DNA of 64,000 nt from Stutzerimonas stutzeri (GTDB lineage: Bacteria > Pseudomonadota > Gammaproteobacteria > Pseudomonadales > Pseudomonadaceae): assembly GCF_019090095.1 (NCBI RefSeq), contig NZ_JAGQFP010000002.1, forward strand, positions 558,001 to 622,000, given 5' to 3'. Below the pieces are notes generated by a model. That model was not told the origin of the DNA. It did no database searches and was given only the letters and a program-made list of their open reading frames with translations. Position numbers and translations under genes: made by a program. This document shows, in pieces, positions 17,493 through 28,013 of this stretch (the stretch's first letter is position 1; each line of letters opens with the position of its first letter).

Positions 17493-18467
17493 TTACTTGA
17501 CCAGACCGAACTCGGTGGCGAGTGCCTTGTAGTCGGCGACCTGCTTGTTGACGAACGCGGTGAGCTCGTCGCCGGTCATCGACAGCGGGAACAGGTCACG
17601 CTGCTCGCGCAGCTTGGCGAAGTCCTCGTCGGCCAGCAGGGTGTCGAACTGGGTCTTCCACCAGTTGAAGTCCTCGTCGCTGACCTCCGGGCCCATGTAG
17701 AAGCCGCGGATCACCGGCCAGCTGATGTCGTACCCCTGTTCCTTGGCGGTCGGGATGTCGTGAAGCTTGCCCGGCAGGCGGTCGTCGGAGAGCACGGCGA
17801 GGATGCGGATCTTGCCGGCCTCGAGCTGTGGCGCGACTTCACCCAGGCCGCTGCTGGTGACCTGTACATGGCCGCCGAGCATGGCGGTAAGGGTCTCGCC
17901 GCCGCCTTCGAAGGCCACGTAGCGCAGCTTCTTCGGATCCACGCCAGCGGCGCGGGCGATCAGTGCGGTCTGCATCCAGTCCTGCCCGCCGATGGTCGCG
18001 CCGGCGCCGAACACCACGCTGCTGGGGTCCTTCTTCACCGCGGCGATCAGCTCGTCGAGGTTCTGGTAGGGCGCGTCGGCGCGTACCGAGATGGCGCCGT
18101 AGTCGGTGCCGATGCCGGCCAGCCAGCGCACCGCCGTCTCGTCGTAACGGCCGAACTTGCCCTGGGCCAGGTTCAGCAGCGAGCCGCTGGAGAAGGCAGT
18201 GATGGTCGAGGGGTCGTCAGCGCGCTGGGCGACCACCGCGTTGTAGGCGACCGCACCGACACCGCCCGGCATGTAGGTCACGCGCATCGGCGCCTTGAGC
18301 AGGCCGGAATCTTTCAGGCCGCTCTGGGCCAGCTTGCAGGTCAGGTCGAAGCCGCCGCCGGGCTTGGCCGGGGCGATGCATTCGGGGCGTTTGGGTTCGG
18401 CCAGCAACTGGCTCGAGAGCACCAGGCAGGTCGAGAGCAGGGCGAAACGACGAATTGCGTTCTTCAT
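17493..18467 (-). CDS. tctC: Tripartite tricarboxylate transporter, solute-binding protein TctC
   Basis: A 324-residue periplasmic binding protein with a signal peptide of about 23 residues (ending SSQLLA). The family ligand loop APAKPGGGFDLTCK follows, as in citrate/tricarboxylate binders. The start ATG has AGAGGAAA upstream. The leader between opdH and tctC also carries AATAAGAA on the minus strand (18490-18483), a perfect AAnAAnAA motif of the kind bound by Hfq/Crc in pseudomonads, so catabolite repression of translation is plausible. tctD and tctE nearby suggest citrate or a related tricarboxylate as ligand. Confidence 0.94.
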   Translation of the reverse strand: MKNAIRRFALLSTCLVLSSQLLAEPKRPECIAPAKPGGGFDLTCKLAQSGLKDSGLLKAPMRVTYMPGGVGAVAYNAVVAQRADDPSTITAFSSGSLLNLAQGKFGRYDETAVRWLAGIGTDYGAISVRADAPYQNLDELIAAVKKDPSSVVFGAGATIGGQDWMQTALIARAAGVDPKKLRYVAFEGGGETLTAMLGGHVQVTSSGLGEVAPQLEAGKIRILAVLSDDRLPGKLHDIPTAKEQGYDISWPVIRGFYMGPEVSDEDFNWWKTQFDTLLADEDFAKLREQRDLFPLSMTGDELTAFVNKQVADYKALATEFGLVK

Positions 18468-18482
18468 GATGTTTCCTCTGTT

Positions 18483-18490
18483 TTCTTATT
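18483..18490 (-). promoter_or_regulatory. AAnAAnAA (Hfq/Crc-type) motif before tctC
   Basis: Minus-strand AATAAGAA matches the Pseudomonas catabolite-repression motif exactly. It lies 16 bases before the tctC start, a few bases from the ribosome binding site. Function is inferred from motif and position. Confidence 0.5.
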
Positions 18491-18500
18491 GTGGACGGCG

Positions 18501-19763
18501 TTACCAGATGGGCAGGCTGTAGCTGACGATCAGGCGGTTTTCATCGGCGTCACGGGCGAAGTCGGAGCGGAACATGGCGTTGCGCATACGCACCGCGACA
18601 TTCTTCAGCGGACCGCTCTGCACCACGTACTTGAGTTCGACGTCGCGTTCCCACTCGCTGCCATTGCTGCCGCCGCTGTATTCGGCGTTGTCGCCAGACA
18701 CGTAGCGTGTAAGGAAGGTTAGGCCAGGGATGCCGATGGAGGCGAAGTTGTAGTCGTAACGCGCTTGCCAGGAGCGCTCGTCGGCGTTGGCGAAGTCATT
18801 GATCTGGACGAAGTTGACCAGGTAGGGGTCGCCGCCATCGATGTAGGCGTAGCCGGTGTCGCCGCGCATCTGCTGATACGCCAGGCTGATCTTGTGGCCG
18901 CCCAGCGAGTAGCCGACCACGCCGTTCCAGGCCTGGTTGTCGATCTTGCCGCCATTCGCCGCGCCGGTGTCGTCGCTGATCATCAGGCGCAGGTCGGCCG
19001 ACAGCGCCGAGCCTTCGCCGAGGGGCTGCACGGCCTTGAGGTTGAAGAAATGCTGACGGTAGATGTCGTCCAGCTCGGCGGTGTAGTAGGTGCCGGTGAC
19101 CTGCTCATTGAAGTCGTACTCGGCGCCTGCAAAGGCGAGGAAATCGGCTTCGGCGGCGCTGGCGAAGCGCTTGTTCTTGTTGTTCAGCTGCAGGTCTTGC
19201 GAGTTCGTCGAGGCCCGGTCGATGACCTGGTCGAAGCGCCCGCCGATGAGGGTCAGGCCATCGATGTCGCGCGAGGTGAGCGTGGCGCCTTCGAACAGCT
19301 GTGGCAGCGTGCGGCTGTCGCTGGCCTTGACCACCGGGGTTTCCGGCATATGGCTGCCGTAGCGCAGTTCGGTCTCGGAGATCTTCGCCTTGGCCGTCAG
19401 CCCGAGGCGGCTGAATTCGTCCGGCGTGCTGCCGTCGTCGTGCACCGGAAGCAGGTCGGTGCCGGTGCGACCGCCGCCCGAGTCGAGCTTGATCCCCAGC
19501 ATGCCCATGGCATCGAGGCCGAAGCCGACGGTGCCTTCGGTAAAGCCCGATTCGATGTTGAGCAGAAAGCCCTGCGACCATTCTTCGCGTTTCGATTGGC
19601 CGGTGCCTTCGCGAAAGTCGCGATTGAGGTAGATGTTCTGGGTTTGCAGGGTCGCGTGGCTGTCTTCGATGAAATCAGCCTGGGCCAGCGGTGCCAACGA
19701 GGCGGCTGCTACGGCGAGGGCGAGACGAGCCTGTGCGGGGTTGGTTCTGACGGCAGTCAGCAT
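18501..19763 (-). CDS. opdH: OprD-family outer-membrane porin, probable tricarboxylate channel OpdH
   Basis: A 420-residue OprD-family porin with a signal peptide of about 29 residues (ending PLAQA), alternating beta-strand pattern and a C-terminal aromatic strand (SYSLPIW). Features of the family include the N-terminal FIEDSHATLQTQNIYLNRDF and a central YTAELDDIYRQHF. In P. aeruginosa, OpdH admits tricarboxylates and lies beside tctCBA; the same order here supports that call. The ATG at 19763 has GGAG upstream. It is divergent from tctD, and the leader contains overlapping AAnAAnAA motifs. Confidence 0.9.
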   Translation of the reverse strand: MLTAVRTNPAQARLALAVAAASLAPLAQADFIEDSHATLQTQNIYLNRDFREGTGQSKREEWSQGFLLNIESGFTEGTVGFGLDAMGMLGIKLDSGGGRTGTDLLPVHDDGSTPDEFSRLGLTAKAKISETELRYGSHMPETPVVKASDSRTLPQLFEGATLTSRDIDGLTLIGGRFDQVIDRASTNSQDLQLNNKNKRFASAAEADFLAFAGAEYDFNEQVTGTYYTAELDDIYRQHFFNLKAVQPLGEGSALSADLRLMISDDTGAANGGKIDNQAWNGVVGYSLGGHKISLAYQQMRGDTGYAYIDGGDPYLVNFVQINDFANADERSWQARYDYNFASIGIPGLTFLTRYVSGDNAEYSGGSNGSEWERDVELKYVVQSGPLKNVAVRMRNAMFRSDFARDADENRLIVSYSLPIW

Positions 19764-19779
19764 CCTTGTATCTCCACTA

Positions 19780-19790
19780 TTGTTCTTGTT
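19780..19790 (-). promoter_or_regulatory. Double AAnAAnAA (Hfq/Crc-type) motif before opdH
   Basis: Minus-strand AACAAGAACAA contains two overlapping perfect AAnAAnAA matches, ending 16 bases from the opdH start codon and just before GGAG. In Pseudomonas such motifs let Hfq/Crc block translation when preferred carbon sources are present. Confidence 0.6.
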
Positions 19791-19942
19791 GTAGCGGCGT
19801 TGTGCCGCACCTGGTGGATCGAGCCACCTGATGGCGATCCTAGGCGGCGAAACTTTCGCCAGGCTTTCAGGGGTGAGAGCAGCGTGCGGCGTGCCTTGCC
19901 GCTACACTGGCGCCCCGCTCCGTGAGTGGCAGAGGACAGGCA

Positions 19943-20617
19943 ATGCGGATACTTCTGGTCGAGGATCACCCCCAGCTGGCTGAAAGCGTGGCGCAGGCGC
20001 TGCGGGCAGCCGGCTGGACGCTGGATCTGCTCAATGACGGCGTGGCGGCGGACCTGGCGCTGGCCACCGAGGATTACGCACTGGCGATTCTCGATGTCGG
20101 GCTGCCGCGGCTGGACGGCTTTCAGGTGCTGGCGCGCCTGCGCGAGCGCGGCAAGACGCTGCCGGTGCTGATGCTCACCGCGCGCGGTGAGGTGACCGAC
20201 CGCGTCCATGGGCTCAACCTTGGCGCGGATGACTACCTGGCCAAGCCGTTCGAGCTGTCCGAACTCGAAGCGCGGGTCAAGGCGTTGCTACGGCGCAGCG
20301 TGGCGGGCGGCGAACGCCAGCAGAGCTGCGGCGCATTGGTGTACGACCTGGATGCCCGGCGATTCAGCCTCGACAGGCAACCCCTGACCCTGACGTCGCG
20401 CGAGCAGGCGGTGCTGGAAGCGCTGATTGCCCGGCCCGGGCGGGTCATGAGCAAGGACCAGCTGGCGGCGCAGGTGTTCGGTCTGGACGAGGACGCCAGT
20501 GCCGATGCCATCGAGATCTACATCCATCGCCTGCGCAAGAAACTCGAGGGCAGTGCCGTGCGCATCGTGACCTTCCGCGGCCTGGGCTATATGCTGGAGG
20601 CCGCCGCCGATGCCTGA
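19943..20617 (+). CDS. tctD: Response regulator TctD
   Basis: A 224-residue OmpR/PhoB-type regulator: receiver domain with phospho-acceptor Asp51 (AILDVGLPRLDG), conserved Lys in LAKPFELSELE, and a C-terminal winged helix (AIEIYIHRLRKKL). It is divergent from opdH-tctCBA and overlaps tctE by 8 bases, the arrangement of the tricarboxylate-responsive tctDE system, so it very likely activates opdH-tctCBA. The ATG at 19943 follows AGAGGACAGG; a start at 19922 is less likely because MRILLVEDHP is the usual N-terminus. Confidence 0.92.
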   Translation: MRILLVEDHPQLAESVAQALRAAGWTLDLLNDGVAADLALATEDYALAILDVGLPRLDGFQVLARLRERGKTLPVLMLTARGEVTDRVHGLNLGADDYLAKPFELSELEARVKALLRRSVAGGERQQSCGALVYDLDARRFSLDRQPLTLTSREQAVLEALIARPGRVMSKDQLAAQVFGLDEDASADAIEIYIHRLRKKLEGSAVRIVTFRGLGYMLEAAADA

Positions 20618-22016
20618 CGCGGCGCCGCTGCGCGCCGGCAGTCTGCGCACCGGACTGCTGCGCCGCCTGGCGATACTGCTGGCGCTGCTGCTGGTCCTCA
20701 GCGGTTGGAGCGCGTACTGGAACGGGCGTGCGGCCGCCGACTCCGCCTACGACCGCACCCTGCTGGCTTCGGCCCGAGCCATCGCCGAGGGGCTGGTGGC
20801 CAGCGACGGCAAGCTGCGTGCGAATGTCCCCTATGTGGCGCTCGACACCTTCGCCTACGACAGTGCCGGGCGCATCTACTACCAGGTGCTGGACACCGCA
20901 GGCCGGCTGATCAGCGGCTATGAAGACCTGCCAGCGCCGGGCGCGGGCGTGCCTCGCACCGATGATTACCCGGCGCTGGCGCGGTTCTACGACGGCCAGT
21001 TCCGCGGCGAGGGCGTGCGCCTGGTCAGTCTGCTGCAGCCGGTCAGCGAGCCGGAGCTCAACGGCATCGCCGAAATCCGCGTTGCCGAAACCCTGGGCGC
21101 CCGCGAGCGCATGGCGCGCAGTCTGCTGACCGATACGCTCTGGCGGGTGGGGTTGCTGGCGATCACCGCGCTGCTGCTGGTCTGGCTGGCGGTCAGCGCG
21201 GCGCTGCGGCCGCTGGGCAAGCTCAGCGAGGCGGTGGAACTGCGCCAGCCGGACGACCTGCGCCCGTTGCCGCTGGTCACCGTCCAGCAGGAGCTGCGGC
21301 CATTGGTGGCCGCGCTCAATCATTTCACCGAACGCCTGCGAGGCCAGTTCGAGCGCCAGGCACAGTTCATCGCCGATGCCGCGCACGAGCTGCGCACGCC
21401 GCTGGCTGCGCTCAAGGCGCGCATCGAGCTGGGCCTGCGGGAGCAACAGCCGCAACGCTGGCAGGAAACGCTGGAGGAGGCCGGGGCGCATACCGACCGG
21501 GTCATTCATCTGGCCAACCAGCTGCTGTCGCTGGCGCGCATCGAAAGCGGCGCGCAGGCAATCGCCGAGGGCGGCGCGCAGCGACTCGATCTGAGCCGGC
21601 TGGCCCGTGAGCTGGGGCTGGCGATGGCGGCGCTGGCCCACAAGCGCGGCGTGGCGCTTGCCCTGGAAGCGGACCAGCCGGTCTGGATTCAGGGCGAGCC
21701 GACCTTGCTGAGCGAGCTGCTGAACAATCTGCTCGACAACGCCCTGGCGCATACACCGAGCGGCGGCAACGTGGTGCTGCGCGTGCGCGAGGAGGGCGTG
21801 CTGGAGGTCGAGGATGATGGTCCCGGCATTGCGCCGCAGGAACGCGAGAAGGTCTTCGCTCGTTTCTACCGTGTGCAACAACAAGGGCAGGGCGCCGGCC
21901 TCGGGTTGGCCATCGTCGGGGAGATCAGCCGGGCTCACCGTGCGACCATCGAACTGGGTCAGGGCGACCTGGGCGGCCTGCTGGTCAGGCTGCGCTTCCC
22001 GCCAAGCACCGATTGA
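20610..22016 (+). CDS. tctE: Sensor histidine kinase TctE
   Basis: A 468-residue inner-membrane kinase. TM1 is at about residues 18-38, followed by a periplasmic 2CSK_N-type sensor domain, TM2 at about 175-195, then HisKA with phospho-acceptor His259 (AAHELRTPLAALKA) and HATPase_c with DDGPGIAP and GAGLGLAIV. It senses tricarboxylates in characterised systems. The ATG lies inside the tctD gene (8-base overlap), so translation is coupled. It ends 1 base from the stop of the convergent diguanylate cyclase gene. Confidence 0.92.
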   Translation: MPDAAPLRAGSLRTGLLRRLAILLALLLVLSGWSAYWNGRAAADSAYDRTLLASARAIAEGLVASDGKLRANVPYVALDTFAYDSAGRIYYQVLDTAGRLISGYEDLPAPGAGVPRTDDYPALARFYDGQFRGEGVRLVSLLQPVSEPELNGIAEIRVAETLGARERMARSLLTDTLWRVGLLAITALLLVWLAVSAALRPLGKLSEAVELRQPDDLRPLPLVTVQQELRPLVAALNHFTERLRGQFERQAQFIADAAHELRTPLAALKARIELGLREQQPQRWQETLEEAGAHTDRVIHLANQLLSLARIESGAQAIAEGGAQRLDLSRLARELGLAMAALAHKRGVALALEADQPVWIQGEPTLLSELLNNLLDNALAHTPSGGNVVLRVREEGVLEVEDDGPGIAPQEREKVFARFYRVQQQGQGAGLGLAIVGEISRAHRATIELGQGDLGGLLVRLRFPPSTD

Positions 22017-22017
22017 A

Positions 22018-23919
22018 TCAGAGCGGCTGGCCCGGCGCCGTGACCACCACCTGGTTGCGGCCGTTGCGCTTGGCGCGGTAGAGCGCTGCGTCGGCAGCGG
22101 CAAGTAGCTCCGCCGGCGTATGGGCGATCGGCGGTTGCAGCGTGGCCACGCCGATGCTGATGGTCAGATCGAGCCGGTGGTCGCCATAGCTGGGATGCAA
22201 CTCGGCGACCGCCTGGCGAATCCGCTCGGCCTGTTGCTGGGCCTTGTGGCTGTCGATGCCGGGCAGTGCGATGACGAACTCCTCCCCGCCATAGCGCGCC
22301 ACCAGCTCGCCGGCGCGCTGTACGCGCTGCTTGAGCGTGGCGGCCACCAGCCGCAGGCACTCGTCGCCGAACGGGTGCCCGTAGGTGTCGTTGACCTGCT
22401 TGAAATGATCGATATCCAGCAGCAGCACCGACAGTGGCTGCTCGAGGCGCTGCGCGCGCCGGACTTCCTCGTCGAGGGTCAGATCGAAGTGCCCACGGTT
22501 GGCCAGCTGGGTCAGGGCGTCGGTGGTGCTCATCCGCTTGAGCTGCGCATTGACCGCTTCCAGGCCGCGCTTGGCGTCTTCCAGCGCCCGGGTGCGCTCG
22601 GATACGCGCTGCTCCAGCACCTCGTTGGCGCGCATCTGCAGCTGCAGCGCTTCCTGCTGAGCCCGCAGGCGCGACTCGCGCTCCTGGGCCAGTGCCTCCG
22701 ACGTCCGCAGCGCGTTGTGCTGTGCCTCGATGCGGCGCTCACGCTCATGGTTGATGCGCTCGGCCAGCGCCATCGACAGCAGCACGAATTCGACGAACAT
22801 GCCGATCAACTGGCCGTTGAGGGTCCAGATATTCAGCGGCAGTACGCCCTCCAGGGCGAGCAGATGGGCGACGGTGAAGACCAGTAGCGTCGCCCAGGCA
22901 ATGGTGAATCGGCGCGCCGAAGCATTGCCGCGGATCCACAGCGTGACGGTCACCGCGATGGTCAGGCCGCAGTGGATCAGCGCCATCGTTTCGATCGCCA
23001 GGTAGCGCGTCAGCGCCGGTGCGAACAGGATCGCCAGCAGCACCGTGGCCCAATAGGTGATCAGCAGCAGGGTGACCTGCCAGACCCAGCCACCGTAGCG
23101 GCGGATATCCAGGAAGCGACTGGCGAACACCAGCGGCGTGAAGAAACACAGCGCCGCCGACAGGCCGTAGAAGCGATGCGAGAACTTCGGCGCCTCTGGC
23201 CAGAGAAACAGTTGGCCGAAGCCGGTGATGGTCAGCACGTAGAATAACGCGCTGAGCAGATAGGTGACATACAGCAGGTAGCTGAGGTCGCGGGTAAACA
23301 CGAACAGGCTGCAGTTGTAGAGCAGGATCACCAGCATGCCGCCGAAGAACAGGTTGATCATGGCGACGTCGGCGATCTTTCCGGCGAGAAAGCCGGTTTC
23401 GTCGGCAATCGCCAAGGGCAGCGCGATCAGCTCGCGCGACTGCACATGGACGTAAACCACTGCGCCTTCTTCGGCATGCAGGAGCAGCGGGAACACGTAA
23501 TTGTGATCGGGCTGTGGCCGCTCACGCATCGGCAGGGTATCGCCGGCTCGCATCGGTGGGCCCCAGCGGTCGCGTTCCGGGTAGTAGAGCTGCACCCGAA
23601 CGTCATCCAGCACCGGCCATTTGAGACTGAAATACCAGGTGCCCGCCCGAGCGGAGGGATTGCGCAGGGCAAAGCGCAGCCAGGCGCCGTCCGGTTGTCG
23701 CTGCAGGTTGGGCCGCTCGAGGGGCTGCCAGTCCCCGGTCGCGCCACGGACGGTGTCGAAGTCGGCCGCCGGGTGCCCGGACAGGTATTCGATGGCGCCG
23801 ACTTGAAGGCCATGAATGCTTTGGGTGGCCAGCGTTGGTTTGACCTCCGCCGCGGTCAGTCCACAAACGCTCATCAGCAGCGAAAACAACACAACGACCG
23901 ACCAAGGCTGGCAACCCAT
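22018..23919 (-). CDS. 7TM-DISM membrane diguanylate cyclase
   Basis: A 633-residue protein with a signal peptide (about 1-23), a periplasmic 7TMR-DISM extracellular domain (about 40-180, all-beta), seven transmembrane segments (about 190-390), a coiled coil (about 395-470) and a C-terminal GGDEF domain. The active site is GGEEF at residues 544-548, so it should make cyclic di-GMP. The inhibitory site is absent: the position five residues upstream reads RAGE, not RxxD. DISM domains are thought to sense periplasmic small molecules, often carbohydrates; the ligand here is unknown. It is convergent with tctE. Confidence 0.9.
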   Translation of the reverse strand: MGCQPWSVVVLFSLLMSVCGLTAAEVKPTLATQSIHGLQVGAIEYLSGHPAADFDTVRGATGDWQPLERPNLQRQPDGAWLRFALRNPSARAGTWYFSLKWPVLDDVRVQLYYPERDRWGPPMRAGDTLPMRERPQPDHNYVFPLLLHAEEGAVVYVHVQSRELIALPLAIADETGFLAGKIADVAMINLFFGGMLVILLYNCSLFVFTRDLSYLLYVTYLLSALFYVLTITGFGQLFLWPEAPKFSHRFYGLSAALCFFTPLVFASRFLDIRRYGGWVWQVTLLLITYWATVLLAILFAPALTRYLAIETMALIHCGLTIAVTVTLWIRGNASARRFTIAWATLLVFTVAHLLALEGVLPLNIWTLNGQLIGMFVEFVLLSMALAERINHERERRIEAQHNALRTSEALAQERESRLRAQQEALQLQMRANEVLEQRVSERTRALEDAKRGLEAVNAQLKRMSTTDALTQLANRGHFDLTLDEEVRRAQRLEQPLSVLLLDIDHFKQVNDTYGHPFGDECLRLVAATLKQRVQRAGELVARYGGEEFVIALPGIDSHKAQQQAERIRQAVAELHPSYGDHRLDLTISIGVATLQPPIAHTPAELLAAADAALYRAKRNGRNQVVVTAPGQPL

Positions 23920-24289
23920 TCGCTAAACCCTACTTAGTTCAGTGGCGCCCGCGGCGGGCGCCGTTGGTAAGAATGTCGCGCTTCTGACGTCAAAAACGAT
24001 ACGGTGAATACCGCCGCGATGCCAGCGCCAGGCGTGGCGGCGAGGGAGCCGGTTGATCGCCATCATGACGCCATCTCGGCGCGTGCTGGATGCTATGAGC
24101 CGGAACGCTCGCTTGACGGGCGAGTCAGATAGCAAGCGGCAACTGACGCGGCCGGCCAGAGGCGCTTTTTCGCAAGTGATTGCAGCCGCCGTGACTCGCG
24201 ATTCCGATGGCCTGCTAGACTCCCAACTTCTCGCCAATGCTCACGAGGCCGCGCGAGACAATCCAAAACAACCAATAAGGAGTGAATCC
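23920..24289. other. Intergenic stretch without a gene
   Basis: These 370 bases separate divergent genes and must hold both promoters. GGCGCCCG (23944-23951) pairs with CGGGCGCC (23955-23962) just upstream of the diguanylate cyclase start. Before the TRAP gene the A-rich AACAACCA (24267-24274) matches the AAnAAnAA motif at 5 of 6 fixed positions, next to AAGGAG. An open frame runs through much of the region but shows no recognisable protein character. Confidence 0.5.
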
Positions 24290-25255
24290 ATGAAAGGCAA
24301 ATCCTTGGCATGGATATTTTCCGCCGCTTTGGCGGGAACTGGGCTGGGCGGTGTGGCTCAGGCGCAAGAACAATTCGTGACCATCGGCACCGGTGGCCAG
24401 ACGGGCGTCTACTACGTCGCTGGTCAGTCGATCTGCCGTTTCGTCAACCGTAACGCCGAGGATCTGAAGTGCAATGCGCCCGCCAGCGGTGGCGGTGTGG
24501 CCAACGTCAATGGCCTGCGCAGCGGCGAGTTCAATTTCGGCATCATGCAGTCGGACCATCAATACAAGGCGATGAAAGGCCTGGAGCCGTTCAAGAGCGA
24601 AGGCGCGATGGACGACATCCGTGCGGTGTTCTCGCTGCAGAGCGAAGTCTTCACCGTGCTGGCGCGTCGCGACGCCAACATCAAGGGGCTGGACGACCTG
24701 AAAGGCAAGCGCGTCAACATCGGCAACCCCGGTTCCGGCCAGCGTGACACCCTCGAGGAGATCATGGCCGAGAAGGGTTGGGACAAGTCGGTCTTCGCCC
24801 TCGCCGCCGAGCTCAAGCCGGCCGAGCAGGCCAGCGCCCTGGGCGACAACAACATCGATGCGATGACCTACTTCGTCGGTCACCCCAACGGTGCGATCCA
24901 GGAAGCCACCACCACCGTCGACGCCGTACTGGTGCCCATCTCCGGCCCGGAGATCGACAAGCTGTTGTCCGAGAAGAGCTACTACACCAAGGCCGAGATT
25001 CCGGGTGGCATGTACAAGGGCAACGACAGCGCTACTCAATCGATCGGCGGCAAAGCCGTGCTGTCGACCACCTCCAAGGTGGATGCGGACGTGGTCTACA
25101 AGCTGGTCAAATCGGTGTTCGAGAACATCGAGCGCTTCCAGCGTCTGCACCCTGCCTTCAAGGATCTGAAGCCTGAAGACATGATCAAGGTCGGTCTGTC
25201 CGCACCCTTGCATGAAGGTGCCGAGCGTTACTACAAGGAACGTGGCTGGATGTAA
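24290..25255 (+). CDS. TAXI-family TRAP transporter solute-binding protein
   Basis: A 321-residue periplasmic binding protein of the TAXI (TRAP-associated extracytoplasmic immunogenic) family. A signal peptide covers about residues 1-25 (ending GVAQA). Family motifs include TIGTGGQTGVYY just after it and the loop VNIGNPGSGQRDT. It delivers a substrate to the fused permease encoded 122 bases downstream. The substrate is not evident; characterised relatives bind glutamate or other organic acids. The ATG at 24290 has AAGGAG upstream and starts the signal peptide; an in-frame upstream extension was rejected. Confidence 0.92.
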   Translation: MKGKSLAWIFSAALAGTGLGGVAQAQEQFVTIGTGGQTGVYYVAGQSICRFVNRNAEDLKCNAPASGGGVANVNGLRSGEFNFGIMQSDHQYKAMKGLEPFKSEGAMDDIRAVFSLQSEVFTVLARRDANIKGLDDLKGKRVNIGNPGSGQRDTLEEIMAEKGWDKSVFALAAELKPAEQASALGDNNIDAMTYFVGHPNGAIQEATTTVDAVLVPISGPEIDKLLSEKSYYTKAEIPGGMYKGNDSATQSIGGKAVLSTTSKVDADVVYKLVKSVFENIERFQRLHPAFKDLKPEDMIKVGLSAPLHEGAERYYKERGWM

Positions 25256-25377
25256 CGGCCGCTAGGCTTGCTGCACCGATGCGGCACGTCTGCCGTATGC
25301 GGCTTTCGCCTGAGAACCCGTGAGCGTATGCCACGGGTTCTCGCGGTTTCCGTTACCTGAAAAACAGGCCTCATTTC

Positions 25378-27930
<2,553 letters not shown>

Positions 27931-27951
27931 TCGCTTCGCCTCGCTAACCCG

Positions 27952-27990
27952 ACCCCGGCCATGCCCAGCATGGCCGGGGTTTTTCGTTTT
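27952..27990 (+). terminator. Rho-independent terminator after the TRAP permease
   Basis: A perfect 13-bp stem (27952-27964 with 27968-27980) closes a 3-base loop and is followed by TTTTTCGTTTT. It separates the TRAP genes from the convergent Na/Pi cotransporter gene. Confidence 0.92.
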
Positions 27991-28013
27991 GAGGTGCCAG
28001 TGCGCGGTAGGGT

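Noticed and set aside
24053..24289. An in-frame 79-residue extension of the TAXI binding protein
   Set aside because: The extension would place a signal peptide in the middle of the protein, and a strong ribosome binding site lies before the internal ATG.
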